Numbered from the stretch's first letter, positions 11,140 through 20,693 are shown. The stretch is DNA of 64,000 nt from Paragorgia papillata (GCA_035771165.1 JAWNZC010000324.1:668501-732500); one strand, 5' to 3'. The notes: generated by a model not told the origin, from the sequence alone. Program-made: numbers and translations.

Positions 11140-12933
11140 ATGGCGGACCAAAGAAAGAGACCTTCTACAAGCAATATAAATGACGTTTTACAAATGTTAG
11201 ATAGTTGTGATGATGACTTTGATAGTCTGGAGAGTGAAAGCGACATTGACCCCGATGATTTTGAGATAAATGGACATATTTCTTCTGAATCTGATGAAGA
11301 ATCCATTCATGGAAGGCAGAACATCGACTTGGTAAGTGAAAGTAACAATATATCTGCCCAGTCTTCTGATGAAAGCAATTCTGATACTGCTAATGATGTT
11401 GATCAAGATGAGTGGACTGTTGTTTATAATCTGGCAAATGATAAACCTCCTGTCATTAATCACTTTACCTCACCAACCGGCCCTGTATGGAAACCAGCTC
11501 AAGCAGAGCCTGTTGAATACTTTGATCGTTTTCTTTCTGCTACTGATAATGGAGCATCATTGTTGGATTACCTTGTGCAGGAAACTAATAAGTACTTCAA
11601 CTGGTGCTATGGAAAGTTGGGAGTTCTGTCAAAATATTCTAAAATGCACATGTGGAAACCTTTAACTGTTGAAAAGCTTCGCTGTTTTTTAGGTTTGCTA
11701 CTAAACATGGGTCTCATACGTAAACACAAACTTGAAGAATACTGGAATACTAAAAACTATTCCCAAGACACTCCGATGTTTAGAGAAGTGATGACTCTGA
11801 ACACATTCAAGCTTATTCTTCGATTTTTTCATGCTTCGTATAGTTCATTAGAACCAAAACATGGTTCACAAGCCTATGATCCACAGTACAAATTTCGCCC
11901 TGTCCTGGATCACCTAAATGCTACTTGGGCTAGGGAGTACAATCTTTCTCGGGATATTTCTATTGATGAAACAATAGTTGGGTTTAAAGGAAGGCATGTG
12001 TTGGTCAATTACATCAAAATCAAGAAGCATCATCAATGGGGACCCAAAGAGTACAATCTTGCTGAATCCAAAACTGGCTATCTATATAAAACTTTGTATC
12101 ATACATCTGGAATGAAGAAGAGCAACTATGGTCAGCCTTATGACGTTTGTGCTAAGCTTCTAGCTTGCCATGAAGGAAAAAACCACCACTTAGTAGTAGA
12201 CAATTATTATACAAGTATTGATCTAGCTGAACAAATGCTGTTGAAAGGAATTTATGTCACAGGCACTATTCGAAGCAACCGTCGCAATCTGCCAGCCGAA
12301 GTGAAGAAAAAGCGTACCAAGAAAGGGGAAATTACTGCTATGCGCAAGGGGCAAATGCTTGCTTTGAGTTGGGTGGATCGAAAACAAGTACGATTAGTGT
12401 CCACTTTTTCCAAAGCAGCAACTGTTGACATACAAAAACACTCTACAACTAAGAAAGTGCCATATGTGGTTACTGAGTACAACGCCGGGATGGGTGGGGT
12501 TGATGTTTCTGATCAGATGACAGACCATTATGCTGCAGAAATTGGAACTGTCAAGTGCTGGCGCAAAGTGGTTTTCCATCTTATTGATCGAACTGTGACA
12601 AATGCATACATATGCTATAAGAACAATCCAAATGATCCCACACCTTCTAAACAACGGATGACACACTTGGAATTCATTATTCGGCTTGTTGAAGGTCTTA
12701 TAGGAGGGTACAAGGAACCACGCAAGAAGGTTGGAAGACCAAGTCTTGGTCCCACTGAAGCTCGGCATACTGAAAGGCACTTTTTGGAAACCATTCCTGA
12801 TAAGAAACGCAAGAAATGCATTGTGTGTGCTGAGAAACGCGAGGTTGGGTTTAAAGGCACACGGATTACAACTTGGTGCAAAGACTGTGGGGTCGGGTTA
12901 TGCAAGACCTGCTTCCCCAAATACCATTCATAA
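11140..12933 (+). CDS. piggyBac-family transposase, full length
   Basis: A 597-aa protein encoded by one uninterrupted ORF. It is a DDE/DDD transposase that cuts at TTAA and moves DNA by excision and insertion in the nucleus. The N-terminal 90 residues are acidic and Ser/Asp-rich. The catalytic aspartates fit D276 (SIDETIVGFKGR), D354 (VVDNYYTS) and D455 (GGVDVSDQ), with D458 beside it. The spacings (78 and 101) equal those of the classical piggyBac triad. The C-terminal end is a cysteine-rich zinc domain: C560, C563, C580, C583, C588, C591 and H596. The protein thus looks catalytically complete. The start follows an in-frame upstream region without a better ATG. The ORF is intact although the right transposon end is damaged, so it may act in trans. 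A domesticated role is possible but not indicated. Confidence 0.92.
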   Translation: MADQRKRPSTSNINDVLQMLDSCDDDFDSLESESDIDPDDFEINGHISSESDEESIHGRQNIDLVSESNNISAQSSDESNSDTANDVDQDEWTVVYNLANDKPPVINHFTSPTGPVWKPAQAEPVEYFDRFLSATDNGASLLDYLVQETNKYFNWCYGKLGVLSKYSKMHMWKPLTVEKLRCFLGLLLNMGLIRKHKLEEYWNTKNYSQDTPMFREVMTLNTFKLILRFFHASYSSLEPKHGSQAYDPQYKFRPVLDHLNATWAREYNLSRDISIDETIVGFKGRHVLVNYIKIKKHHQWGPKEYNLAESKTGYLYKTLYHTSGMKKSNYGQPYDVCAKLLACHEGKNHHLVVDNYYTSIDLAEQMLLKGIYVTGTIRSNRRNLPAEVKKKRTKKGEITAMRKGQMLALSWVDRKQVRLVSTFSKAATVDIQKHSTTKKVPYVVTEYNAGMGGVDVSDQMTDHYAAEIGTVKCWRKVVFHLIDRTVTNAYICYKNNPNDPTPSKQRMTHLEFIIRLVEGLIGGYKEPRKKVGRPSLGPTEARHTERHFLETIPDKKRKKCIVCAEKREVGFKGTRITTWCKDCGVGLCKTCFPKYHS

Positions 12934-13120
12934 GGTAACAACTGCATAGTAGTGATCATATATTGTTATGTGATATCAAGTTTCTGAGAAATAGTGCTGC
13001 CTAGGCACTATTTTTTCTATGCAAATTGTTGTAAGTTGTTTTGCACAGTTAATTTGTGAATTTTTGACCATTAATTAGCCCAGTGTGGAATGACATTTGC
13101 AAAAATCTGCCTCTAAAAGG

Positions 13121-13313
13121 AGTGCCTATAACGTCAAAATCTTTTTTTTTTGTAAATGAGTTATCCTTACCGAGAACGTTCTAATGTGGTATAACAAAGC
13201 ATTAAGAAATGAATATTTTCAGACTTATTCGGCTTTAAACATGGCGTTTTGAAAGTTTGGCCGGGAGAAAAATGTCTGGGTATGAATTAGCCTTCTGACG
13301 TCATAGCTGGCAC
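13121..13313. repeat. 190-bp MITE (AGTGCC family), copy 1
   Basis: The ends AGTGCCTATAACGTC and GACGTCATAGCTGGCAC are near inverted repeats of each other. The same element is at 38251-38444, directly 3' of gene B, and inverted at 42838-43018. It carries a poly-T tract after the left end and no ORF. It is a non-autonomous DNA element. Confidence 0.7.
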
Positions 13314-13316
13314 ATA

Positions 13317-14800
13317 TGGATAGATAGATAGATAATGTATTAAGTTAATAGCATTGCAGCTAGAAACTGAATTGAGTATAAACTTTACATAAAAATTGGA
13401 AATTGTTAAAAATCACAAAATTTTAAATCCTAACACGTAATATATACATGGTATGCTACAATAATGACTTATAAATATATATATATATATATATATAAGT
13501 GGGCATTAAAACTAATCTATTAAAAGTGTTTTTACTTGAACCACTATATATAAAACTATTTCTCAGTCTGTTAGTCTTACACGTAGGGACGTTAAATTTG
13601 TGTCTGTTTCTTAAATTAACGGTAGATTTGTTGAGCTCAGGCAATAGATGATATAGCTTATGGCTGGTATTGCTGCATATTTCCTCAAAGAGCTTGGTTG
13701 TCAAACCAAGGAAAGGTATCACATAGGGAAGGTTGGTCACAAACTACCAGTGCTTCGGCGTAGTTAGCAGATGGGAAAAGTATTCGTAATGCACGCTTTT
13801 GTATTCTTTCTAAGTCGTCTGAGAGATACCTGGACAATCCGTTATGGAAGACGGGGCAGGCGTACTCGGTGATCGGGCGAATGCAGGTGGTGTAAAAAAT
13901 TACGAATTCCTTCTCAGCAATTTTGGCTCGTTTCAGCTGCCTCAAGAAGTACAGTCGAGTAGACGCCTTTTTGACGATTTCAGAAATATGACAGTTCCAT
14001 TTGAGATTATTTGAGATGTTCGGACCCAACAATTTGACGCTTGTCACAACTTCAATTGGGTTATCGTTGATAACGATAGGTGCGAATTGAGGTCTGCACC
14101 TCGCAAAAGATATCTGGAGTTCTTTGTATTTCGCCTCATTCAGCTGGAACTTGTTTCTACACGATTTTGCCGTCACTTCATCCACAGTGTCCTGGATCTT
14201 GCTTGTCTCCCCCTTCTGTACTGACTCAGCAATTGTGGTGTCATCTGCGTACTTCCACAAGTCGGTGTTGGTGACATCTATGTCGTCGATCATTAGAACA
14301 AAAAGCCAAGAGCGACACCTTCTCTGCACATGTATCCACGGTGATAAGTAGGGCAGGAACGTTGATCTGTTGAAGATATGTCCCCATAGCCAAGTGACTA
14401 CTTGGGCGCAGATCTCTCGATTTAACCGTCAACCGCAGCTTCGAGAGCTGGGAGCGTGCCTTTGGTTTAAGTTCAATGGTCATGTGGTCAGATAAACCAA
14501 AGGGTGGGCGCTTGTCTGGAACGTTATAGAAATCTTGGAGATTAGTTAGAATTAAATCCAGGGTGTTCTGTCCTCTAGTCGGGAAACTAACTATTTGCTT
14601 CAATTTAAAACTAGAGTTTTAAGTCTCCAAGCAAAAGAATGCCACCGTTCGAATGCTGAGACTCAATAGACGAGACACAATTCATCAGATAGTTCAACAT
14701 GGCAGAATTATTCGCACTTGGTGGATGGTACACTGTTCCTACAACAATACTAATAAGACGAGTTGGACAAATTTTAATATAGGACTTCGAAGGAAGAATC
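13317..14800 (-). pseudogene. CR1/L2-like LINE relic with the reverse transcriptase core deleted
   Basis: On the minus strand 14760-14600 reads as the middle of an APE endonuclease (VYHPPSANNS). 14603-14240 continues with FPTRGQNTLDLILTNLQDFY and GLSDHMTIEL, the C-terminal endonuclease block. 14329-13685 then picks up at KYADDTT, the RT catalytic box, and the post-RT region (RPITEYACPVFHNGL, RIQKRALRILFP). The N-terminal two thirds of RT are missing between these blocks, so the copy carries an internal deletion. The 3' end is a (TATC)n-type tail at 13317-13336 (plus strand GATAGATAGATA), typical of LINE tails. Confidence 0.75.
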
Positions 14801-14819
14801 GGCTAGGTTGTCTATTTTA

Positions 14820-14956
14820 TTTTAATTTTTTTATTTTATTTTATTGAATTTGTTACAGTAAGTAATTACATTAAATTGGATACAAAGGTTGCTAGTATAC
14901 ATAAGCAAATACAACATCAAAGAACAATAAAAAAAAACCCGCTTACAAACAACAGA
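14820..14956 (-). pseudogene. LINE 3' untranslated tail left of the PAT-like element
   Basis: T-rich sequence (TTTTATTTTATTTTATTGAA) leads into AC-rich sequence, as at the reversed 3' end of a CR1/L2-type LINE. The rest of that LINE 3' region appears to resume at 19831, on the other side of the PAT-like element, suggesting that the element split it. Confidence 0.4.
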
Positions 14957-15447
14957 TTAATGTCCTCAACTACCAAATACTGCTAAGATTGATAATGACA
15001 CAGTAAATAAGGCAATGTTTTTGTGGGGTTATGGAAGTGTGGGGCAACTGCTCTATATATTTTTGTTTATCTGCGATGAGCTGGGTCCTGAGAGATTCCA
15101 AGGGCAGATACTCGTAATTGAAAGCTGGATCTTGAGGAAGGCGATTAAGACAAATGCTGATTTTTAGCTGGGTCCTAATCTGCTCAAGACATATACTTTC
15201 ACCGCGCGGATTTGAGCTGGATCCTGAAAGGCGACTAGAACATATACTCAATGGAGTTGGATCCTAGTCTGCCCTGCAGGACATATACTCCGAGTTGGAC
15301 CCTTGATCTGGCTCAGGACATATACTCGTATGCAGAAATCAGAGCGATTTTTTAAGTAAAATTGGCTCTAGGCCAGATTGCCAAATTCCGTAAAGAAAAC
15401 GTGAGGTCTATGGTAAAATTGCGACCTCATACTAGAGCAATTGCCTC
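14957..15447 (-). repeat. Split direct repeat B2 (3' terminal)
   Basis: 491 bp, identical by reading to 16182-16672 (offset 1225). It forms the 3' terminus of the PAT-like element. The 93-aa frame within it appears in both copies and is not taken as a gene. Confidence 0.9.
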
Positions 15448-15829
15448 AGACACTTCGTTTTTATTTCATAATTCAATTTAATTCATTAACATTTTGTATA
15501 TATTGATACAACATTTTGTCTAACATTTTTGCTTTCGTCACATCTCTAATTGTTCATAACTATAAATGTCAAGGAGCAGCAGTTCTGGTAAGCACGGTCG
15601 TGAACGATTGCAGAAGTTCCATGTCGCCGGTGATTGCATGCATATCTTTAGGTTGCGGAATAGTTTAAATCGTCCAATATATAGGTATAACATCCTATTT
15701 ATTAAGCTAAGAGACCATATATAGTAATTACAGTAACCATATTAAAATATCACATAACACAATATCATTAAAAGTAGCCCAACAATTGGTGAAAAAGGCT
15801 ATTGCCTATGTTTTAGGGAGGTGGGTGGG
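15448..15829. other. Spacer between repeats A2 and B2 of the PAT-like element
   Basis: 382 bp of AT-rich sequence with no usable ORF. Some related elements carry a further ORF in this interval; here it is too short for a recombinase. Confidence 0.6.
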
Positions 15830-16182
15830 ATTTCAGTCTTTACTGCTTGCGATCCAAGTAGGAATGATATTGAAATATGAATTTTACTAGGGTTTATGCC
15901 AATATATTTTTGTATAGTAACATTGTTATTTGTGAATGAATCAAACAGTCACAGAGTATCTGAACAATAATTAACGATACTGGGCGTAGTAGCCTACGGG
16001 TTTGGCAAGCAATAATGAAAGTCTGTGATAGAGTCTTTCTTTGTTTAGACAGTTGTCCCGTTTAGGGCTATATTGTCGTGTAGACAAAGAACTGGTTTTT
16101 ATGACGAGTAGCTCATACCCTTAGGACGAGTGCGGCTAGTATCGTCCATTAACTCTAATTTTTAGTGCTAAAAATTGTCATT
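15830..16182 (-). repeat. Split direct repeat A2 (internal)
   Basis: 353 bp, identical by reading to 19478-19830 (offset 3648). It abuts repeat B1. The junction GTCATTTAATGTCC (plus strand, 16177-16190) combines the two element termini, as a circle junction would. Confidence 0.9.
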
Positions 16183-16672
16183 TAATGTCCTCAACTACCA
16201 AATACTGCTAAGATTGATAATGACACAGTAAATAAGGCAATGTTTTTGTGGGGTTATGGAAGTGTGGGGCAACTGCTCTATATATTTTTGTTTATCTGCG
16301 ATGAGCTGGGTCCTGAGAGATTCCAAGGGCAGATACTCGTAATTGAAAGCTGGATCTTGAGGAAGGCGATTAAGACAAATGCTGATTTTTAGCTGGGTCC
16401 TAATCTGCTCAAGACATATACTTTCACCGCGCGGATTTGAGCTGGATCCTGAAAGGCGACTAGAACATATACTCAATGGAGTTGGATCCTAGTCTGCCCT
16501 GCAGGACATATACTCCGAGTTGGACCCTTGATCTGGCTCAGGACATATACTCGTATGCAGAAATCAGAGCGATTTTTTAAGTAAAATTGGCTCTAGGCCA
16601 GATTGCCAAATTCCGTAAAGAAAACGTGAGGTCTATGGTAAAATTGCGACCTCATACTAGAGCAATTGCCTC
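16182..16672 (-). repeat. Split direct repeat B1 (internal)
   Basis: This is the second copy of the 491-bp repeat and lies directly downstream of the truncated pol ORF in the element's own orientation. Confidence 0.9.
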
Positions 16673-16797
16673 CACAATCACACATATACAATGTGTGTGA
16701 TCCCCATAGGCCGAAAACCGCAAGCACGTATAATCGAAATTGGTGTAAATTAAGTCTTATTTCCGTATCAATCGTTTTGAAACGTCTGCAAGAACAT

Positions 16798-18486
16798 TCA
16801 CTGGTGTACGAGTTCTTGCCAATAAATGCTGATATTCTTAGTGTCAAGAGTTTGATGGGGTAACCATTTGCCTTGAAACCACTGATTTTTGAAAATCCCC
16901 CCGAAACCAAGGGTACCAGAGGCATCTGTATACAGGAGAAGTGTTGTAGAATTCTCCCAAAAAGTGTTTAAAAAGAAACTTGCGCCATTCCAGTCCTTAA
17001 GAAATGTTTGCCACATTTTAATGTCTTTATGAAAACCATTTGTCAATCTAATGTGGTGATGTGGTGCTGTAACCCCCCGTGTAAGCTGTATTATACGCTG
17101 AAGAAATGCCCGACCGGGGACAATTACTTTGCAGGCAAAGTTTAGAGTACCTATCAATGATTGGAGCTCCTTGAGTGTAGCGGACTTTTTAGTGTGCTGA
17201 AATTCTAAATCCGTGTGGAGACGACTCAGTTTATGGTAGGGAAGACAAGCTTCCATTTTGTGTGAGTCAAGAACAATGCCTAAGAATTCGATGACTTGGC
17301 TAGGGCCCTCCGTTTTGTGATCTGCAATAGGAACGCCTAACGTATTAAGTGTTAACAACATACTAGAAAGACTGGTTTGACATGCATGAGAAGGTGGCTC
17401 GGTCCTATCTGGTGGTTCCATTATCAGAAAATCGTCTAAGATATGCCCAACATAACTTATAAAACATTTGTTCGTTAAAATCCACTCAAGCGCGTCAGAA
17501 AGTTGGTTAAAAATATATGGCGCACTTCGCAAACCAAAGGGCAGCACTTTATCGAAATAATAGGATTTATTCCAGTACATGCCTAATAATTCCCAGTCGT
17601 CAGGATGAACAGGGAATTGACGAAAAGCAGACTCTACGCCAGTCTTAGCAAGATAAGTGTCTTTGCCTAATCGGATCAAAGCCGCAATGGCGTCATCGAT
17701 TTTGATGTACTGCAGTGAAAAATCGTCATTCTCAATAAATGAATTAATTGATTCGCCCGTTTTTGGAAACGAAAGGTGAAAAATGGTTCGAAATTTATCG
17801 GAATGCTTTTTGGGTACAATACCGATTGGCGAAACTTGTAAGTTAGCAAATGGAGGATTGGTGAAAGGACCGGCTGTGTGTCCAAGAGCAACTTCCTTAG
17901 CTAAGTTACTCGAAACAATAGTTGGATTGTCAGTGGCGGACTTGAGGTTTTTAGAAAATTTAGGCATGCGAGGACCATCATAACCTAGGCGCGCGCCGAA
18001 ACGCAAGTCTGTACAAAGTTTCAAAACGAATGATGTGTCAGGATGCCCACGAAGAGCATCTTCAAGCGCGTCGACGCGAATTGGCGTAACTATAGTATTA
18101 TGTAAAGGTATTAAATTACTGCTACTATTAAGACTAGAATAGTAACTACGAGTTCCATTTTCTTTTGTCGTTCTTGGAGCTACGGTCAGAGCTGGAGGGT
18201 TGGACTTCGTTTTGAACGTTTTCATTACGGGATTTGGGACATTGGTACCCAGGATGGTTTCCCCTACAGCCAAATCTGTTGCATCGGTGAACGTAGGGGC
18301 AGTTTGGTTCAAGAGCGCATGGCCTACCCCTGTTGTAGCTGTGGCAGATTCCGTCCCTCGCTGCCCCAGCTCTGAATGAGGGTTCATTTGAAAAAAGGGA
18401 ATAGTCCTCGCGCAACTGCGTAGAACTAGCCGTAAAAATACGTAACCACAATTGCATGTCAATGTTGGCCCACGACATTGTCCCAC
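16798..18486 (-). CDS. DIRS/Ngaro-type reverse transcriptase-RNase H, truncated and active-site mutant
   Basis: The 562-aa frame overlaps the end of the gag-like ORF. RT motifs in order: PIGIVPKK, FRTIFHLSFP, motif A as LAKTGVESAFRQFPVHPDDW, motif B as VLPFGLRSAPYIFNQ, and the catalytic box HILDDFLIM. RNase H follows with LLYTDASGTLGFGG. These match the DIRS-order polymerase, not Gypsy. In motif A the expected aspartate (KTDVES) is glycine: codon GGC, plus-strand GCC at 17638-17640. The polymerase should therefore be inactive. The frame stops (QELVHQ) within RNase H, and no tyrosine recombinase follows. Translation probably depends on the overlap with gag (18146-18486) by frameshift or re-initiation; the ATG used here is only the first in frame. 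Confidence 0.85.
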   Translation of the reverse strand: MGQCRGPTLTCNCGYVFLRLVLRSCARTIPFFQMNPHSELGQRGTESATATTGVGHALLNQTAPTFTDATDLAVGETILGTNVPNPVMKTFKTKSNPPALTVAPRTTKENGTRSYYSSLNSSSNLIPLHNTIVTPIRVDALEDALRGHPDTSFVLKLCTDLRFGARLGYDGPRMPKFSKNLKSATDNPTIVSSNLAKEVALGHTAGPFTNPPFANLQVSPIGIVPKKHSDKFRTIFHLSFPKTGESINSFIENDDFSLQYIKIDDAIAALIRLGKDTYLAKTGVESAFRQFPVHPDDWELLGMYWNKSYYFDKVLPFGLRSAPYIFNQLSDALEWILTNKCFISYVGHILDDFLIMEPPDRTEPPSHACQTSLSSMLLTLNTLGVPIADHKTEGPSQVIEFLGIVLDSHKMEACLPYHKLSRLHTDLEFQHTKKSATLKELQSLIGTLNFACKVIVPGRAFLQRIIQLTRGVTAPHHHIRLTNGFHKDIKMWQTFLKDWNGASFFLNTFWENSTTLLLYTDASGTLGFGGIFKNQWFQGKWLPHQTLDTKNISIYWQELVHQ

Positions 18487-19426
18487 ACGCGGCTGCTTTG
18501 TAGCGAAATTTATGGTCGTAAATACACCAACCTAGTCCGCCATGCGCTTTTGCCGCATGACGGATAATTTCCATATACTGAAGCATTTCAGATGCACGAT
18601 TTGGAAATTTTTGGACAACAATAAGAGTATACGTGTTGAAAGCGGTTGTCCATTCGTCAATATTTGTAATGACCTGCGGTTTACGAGGCGTTAATGATAT
18701 TCCCGTGGAGGAAATAGTAAATCCTACGTTGTCCGGGTAATCAGAGCCAACACTTGACTTATTAAGGTTTTTTGGCAATAATCTAGCAAGTTCAAAAAAC
18801 TCACCACTCTCGATGTCACGAACATACTTGTTTGGAAGTTCTGGCGTGAAACCCCCGTCAGCTGACTGGTTCGAGGCAACAGGCGCATTCGATGGTGAGT
18901 GCTGCAGTTCTGTTAACGTTAAAAATGGGAGCTGTCCGAGTTGTTCGAGCCTTTCAAGCGGTGTTGGAGGCGGCGGATTGGTCGCTTGTTCAGTACGAAC
19001 CGTACGCGTAGGGTTGGACTGTTGTTGGACGGTTTGGGCAGTACTTTGTGCCGGTTGGTCCTCGAAATACGACGCGATCGACTGCGACACGATTTCAGTT
19101 ATCTGTGCTACCTGTTCGTCGCTAAAGGTCGTCCGCGGACGCGAGACTGCTGGCGCGACGGTTGCTGGACTCGAGGTTGAATTTGCTTCGTTGGGCTGCG
19201 TCGAATTGCTACCGAGACGTTCTCGCTCGCTTTGAAGGCGCATTGTGAGCACTCGTCGACCTCCTGCGCTCGAAAAGTTCAGTTCGCGACAAAGGTCTTT
19301 CAACTCCGAGATACTTAGCTCAGTGAGATTACTTGGTATTTCAACTGACGGTTGGGCTGCGTTAACAGTACGTAGATTTTGAAGACGGACGTGTGATCTG
19401 GATCGCGTTTTGCTAGGTCGTGGCAT
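18146..19426 (-). CDS. Gag-like protein with SAP-like and zinc-finger regions
   Basis: A 426-aa protein, the first ORF of the PAT-like element, starting 52 bp after repeat A1. Residues about 30-65 (LTELSISELKDLCRELNF, then RRVLTMRL) resemble a SAP-type nucleic-acid-binding helix pair. The middle is Gln/Pro/Thr-rich. The region ending near residue 400 holds Cys/His motifs (CHSYNRGRPC, CPYVHRC, CRGNHPGYQC) that resemble CCCH and zinc-knuckle fingers. The likely role is RNA packaging into particles, inferred from position. The 3' end overlaps the pol frame by about 340 bp. Confidence 0.8.
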   Translation of the reverse strand: MPRPSKTRSRSHVRLQNLRTVNAAQPSVEIPSNLTELSISELKDLCRELNFSSAGGRRVLTMRLQSERERLGSNSTQPNEANSTSSPATVAPAVSRPRTTFSDEQVAQITEIVSQSIASYFEDQPAQSTAQTVQQQSNPTRTVRTEQATNPPPPTPLERLEQLGQLPFLTLTELQHSPSNAPVASNQSADGGFTPELPNKYVRDIESGEFFELARLLPKNLNKSSVGSDYPDNVGFTISSTGISLTPRKPQVITNIDEWTTAFNTYTLIVVQKFPNRASEMLQYMEIIRHAAKAHGGLGWCIYDHKFRYKAAACGTMSWANIDMQLWLRIFTASSTQLREDYSLFSNEPSFRAGAARDGICHSYNRGRPCALEPNCPYVHRCNRFGCRGNHPGYQCPKSRNENVQNEVQPSSSDRSSKNDKRKWNS

Positions 19427-19477
19427 TTTTTGAACGAATGTAGATCAAGGATAAAGAACGTCAAAACACGTAAGATT

Positions 19478-19830
19478 ATTTCAGTCTTTACTGCTTGCGA
19501 TCCAAGTAGGAATGATATTGAAATATGAATTTTACTAGGGTTTATGCCAATATATTTTTGTATAGTAACATTGTTATTTGTGAATGAATCAAACAGTCAC
19601 AGAGTATCTGAACAATAATTAACGATACTGGGCGTAGTAGCCTACGGGTTTGGCAAGCAATAATGAAAGTCTGTGATAGAGTCTTTCTTTGTTTAGACAG
19701 TTGTCCCGTTTAGGGCTATATTGTCGTGTAGACAAAGAACTGGTTTTTATGACGAGTAGCTCATACCCTTAGGACGAGTGCGGCTAGTATCGTCCATTAA
19801 CTCTAATTTTTAGTGCTAAAAATTGTCATT
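19478..19830 (-). repeat. Split direct repeat A1 (5' terminal)
   Basis: 353 bp, identical by reading to 15830-16182. It begins the element in its own orientation and probably contains the promoter. Confidence 0.9.
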
Positions 19831-20580
19831 AAAATAGATGTGACAGGAGAAAGGAACAGGACTTGCGTCCCTATTGAGACCTGACCCCTCAACAGTATAC
19901 TCAATAGTCATACATACACATACATATACATATACAAAATACACACAGATACACATATATGGGAATGACTAACATGACGAAAAATATAAAACTAATCTAT
20001 AATTGACCATAATAATAGCAAATGTATCTAGAGTTTAGATATTATAACTGTATGTTGATAACTTTTTAAAGTACAACTTAGTTAGAGTAGACTTGAATTC
20101 GGGAAGCGAGTGGTAGACTTTAAGATAAGAAGGCAGACTGTTCCATAGTTCGGCTGATCTAATAAAAACGATTTTCTGAAATAGTCCTGTTTGTGTTTAA
20201 TCAGCATATTGTAATTGTTAACGTCGTAATCCCGAGATCTATATCCTGGCTTAAAAGTACATAGAAAATAATTTACGTCTGTAGAAATAAGTCCTGCTCT
20301 GGATTTGAAAAGGAGTATCAAGTCGGTAATTTCTCTGCGAAATTCAAGTGGAAGAAGATTGGTCTTGATAAGTCTCTCATCGTATTTCACATCCGGGGGA
20401 TAGTTGAGTATAAATTTAGTCGCTCGTCGCTGAACATTTTCAATTAACGAACGATGTTTTACTGTATGCGGTGACCACAAACTACTGGCGTACTCAAGTT
20501 TAGGCCGTACAAGAGCACAGTACAACAACTTCCTGACTTTTTGATCAGGGAGATCTTTGCATACGACAATGAACTTCAGA
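19831..20580 (-). pseudogene. CR1/L2-like LINE relic: post-RT domain and 3' UTR
   Basis: The minus-strand frame 20528-20082 reads VRPKLEYASSLWSPHTVKHR, then NVQRRATKFILNYPPD, the LINE post-RT motif. FRREITDLILLFK and a C-terminal tail follow. The RT core and endonuclease are missing. Beyond it, 19831-20080 is 3' UTR with CA/TA-rich repeats (ACATACACATACATATACAT at 19912-). The PAT-like element abuts its end, and its missing 3' tail may lie at 14820-14956. Confidence 0.75.
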
Positions 20581-20622
20581 AAAGAAATATTTAAGAGGAA
20601 GATTTATTTTAGTGAGATAAAA

Positions 20623-20693
20623 TTATTCACCGAAGTGGAGGGTGAATAATGCTGGATATTCGCCGAGCCGCGAAGCAGCGAGGTGAATATTAA
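20623..20693. repeat. Short hairpin element (TTATTCACCGAAG end)
   Basis: The left end TTATTCACCGAAG, the apex CGCCGAGCCGCGAAGCAGCG and the right end GAGGTGAATATTAA form a small hairpin of the same family as 7659-7812 and 37017-37156. The upstream words CTTCAGAAAAGAAATATTTA and GATTTATTTTAGTGAGATAA recur at 43670-43710. Confidence 0.5.

Larger units (their letters stand above)
10890..13120 (+). mobile_element. piggyBac transposon inserted 3' of gene A
   Basis: The element is 2231 bp. The left end CCCTTTTAGAGGCAGAG lies directly after TTAA (10886-10889); the right end is TCTGCCTCTAAAAGG. The inverted repeats match over about 15 bp, and one intact transposase ORF lies inside. The empty site survives in unit 2 (TTTTAAAGTGCC at 38245-38256). 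Compared with it, the right end lacks the last G of the repeat and the second TTAA. Two subterminal palindromes sit inside the left end (GCGACATTTATGTCGC at 10906-10921 and GCGACATAAATGTCGC at 10939-10954). The piggyBac superfamily inserts at TTAA and begins with CCC. Confidence 0.9.
14957..19830 (-). mobile_element. PAT/Ngaro-type (DIRS-order) retroelement with split direct repeats
   Basis: Read on the minus strand the order is A1 (19830-19478), gag-like ORF, RT/RNase H ORF, B1 (16672-16182), A2 (16182-15830), a 382-bp spacer and B2 (15447-14957). The A copies (353 bp) and the B copies (491 bp) look identical. This A1...B1A2...B2 arrangement defines the split direct repeats of PAT/Ngaro elements. 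They integrate through a circular intermediate with a tyrosine recombinase and leave no target duplication. No recombinase ORF is present: RT/RNase H breaks off 126 bp before B1. The copy is therefore deleted or non-autonomous, yet identical repeats imply recent arrival. Confidence 0.85.

Noticed and set aside
12252..12959. Minus-strand frames of 76-128 aa
   Set aside because: Shadows of the piggyBac transposase.
14970..15251. 93-aa frame present twice (also 16195-16476)
   Set aside because: Its duplication is explained by the split direct repeats of the PAT-like element; no domain was recognised.
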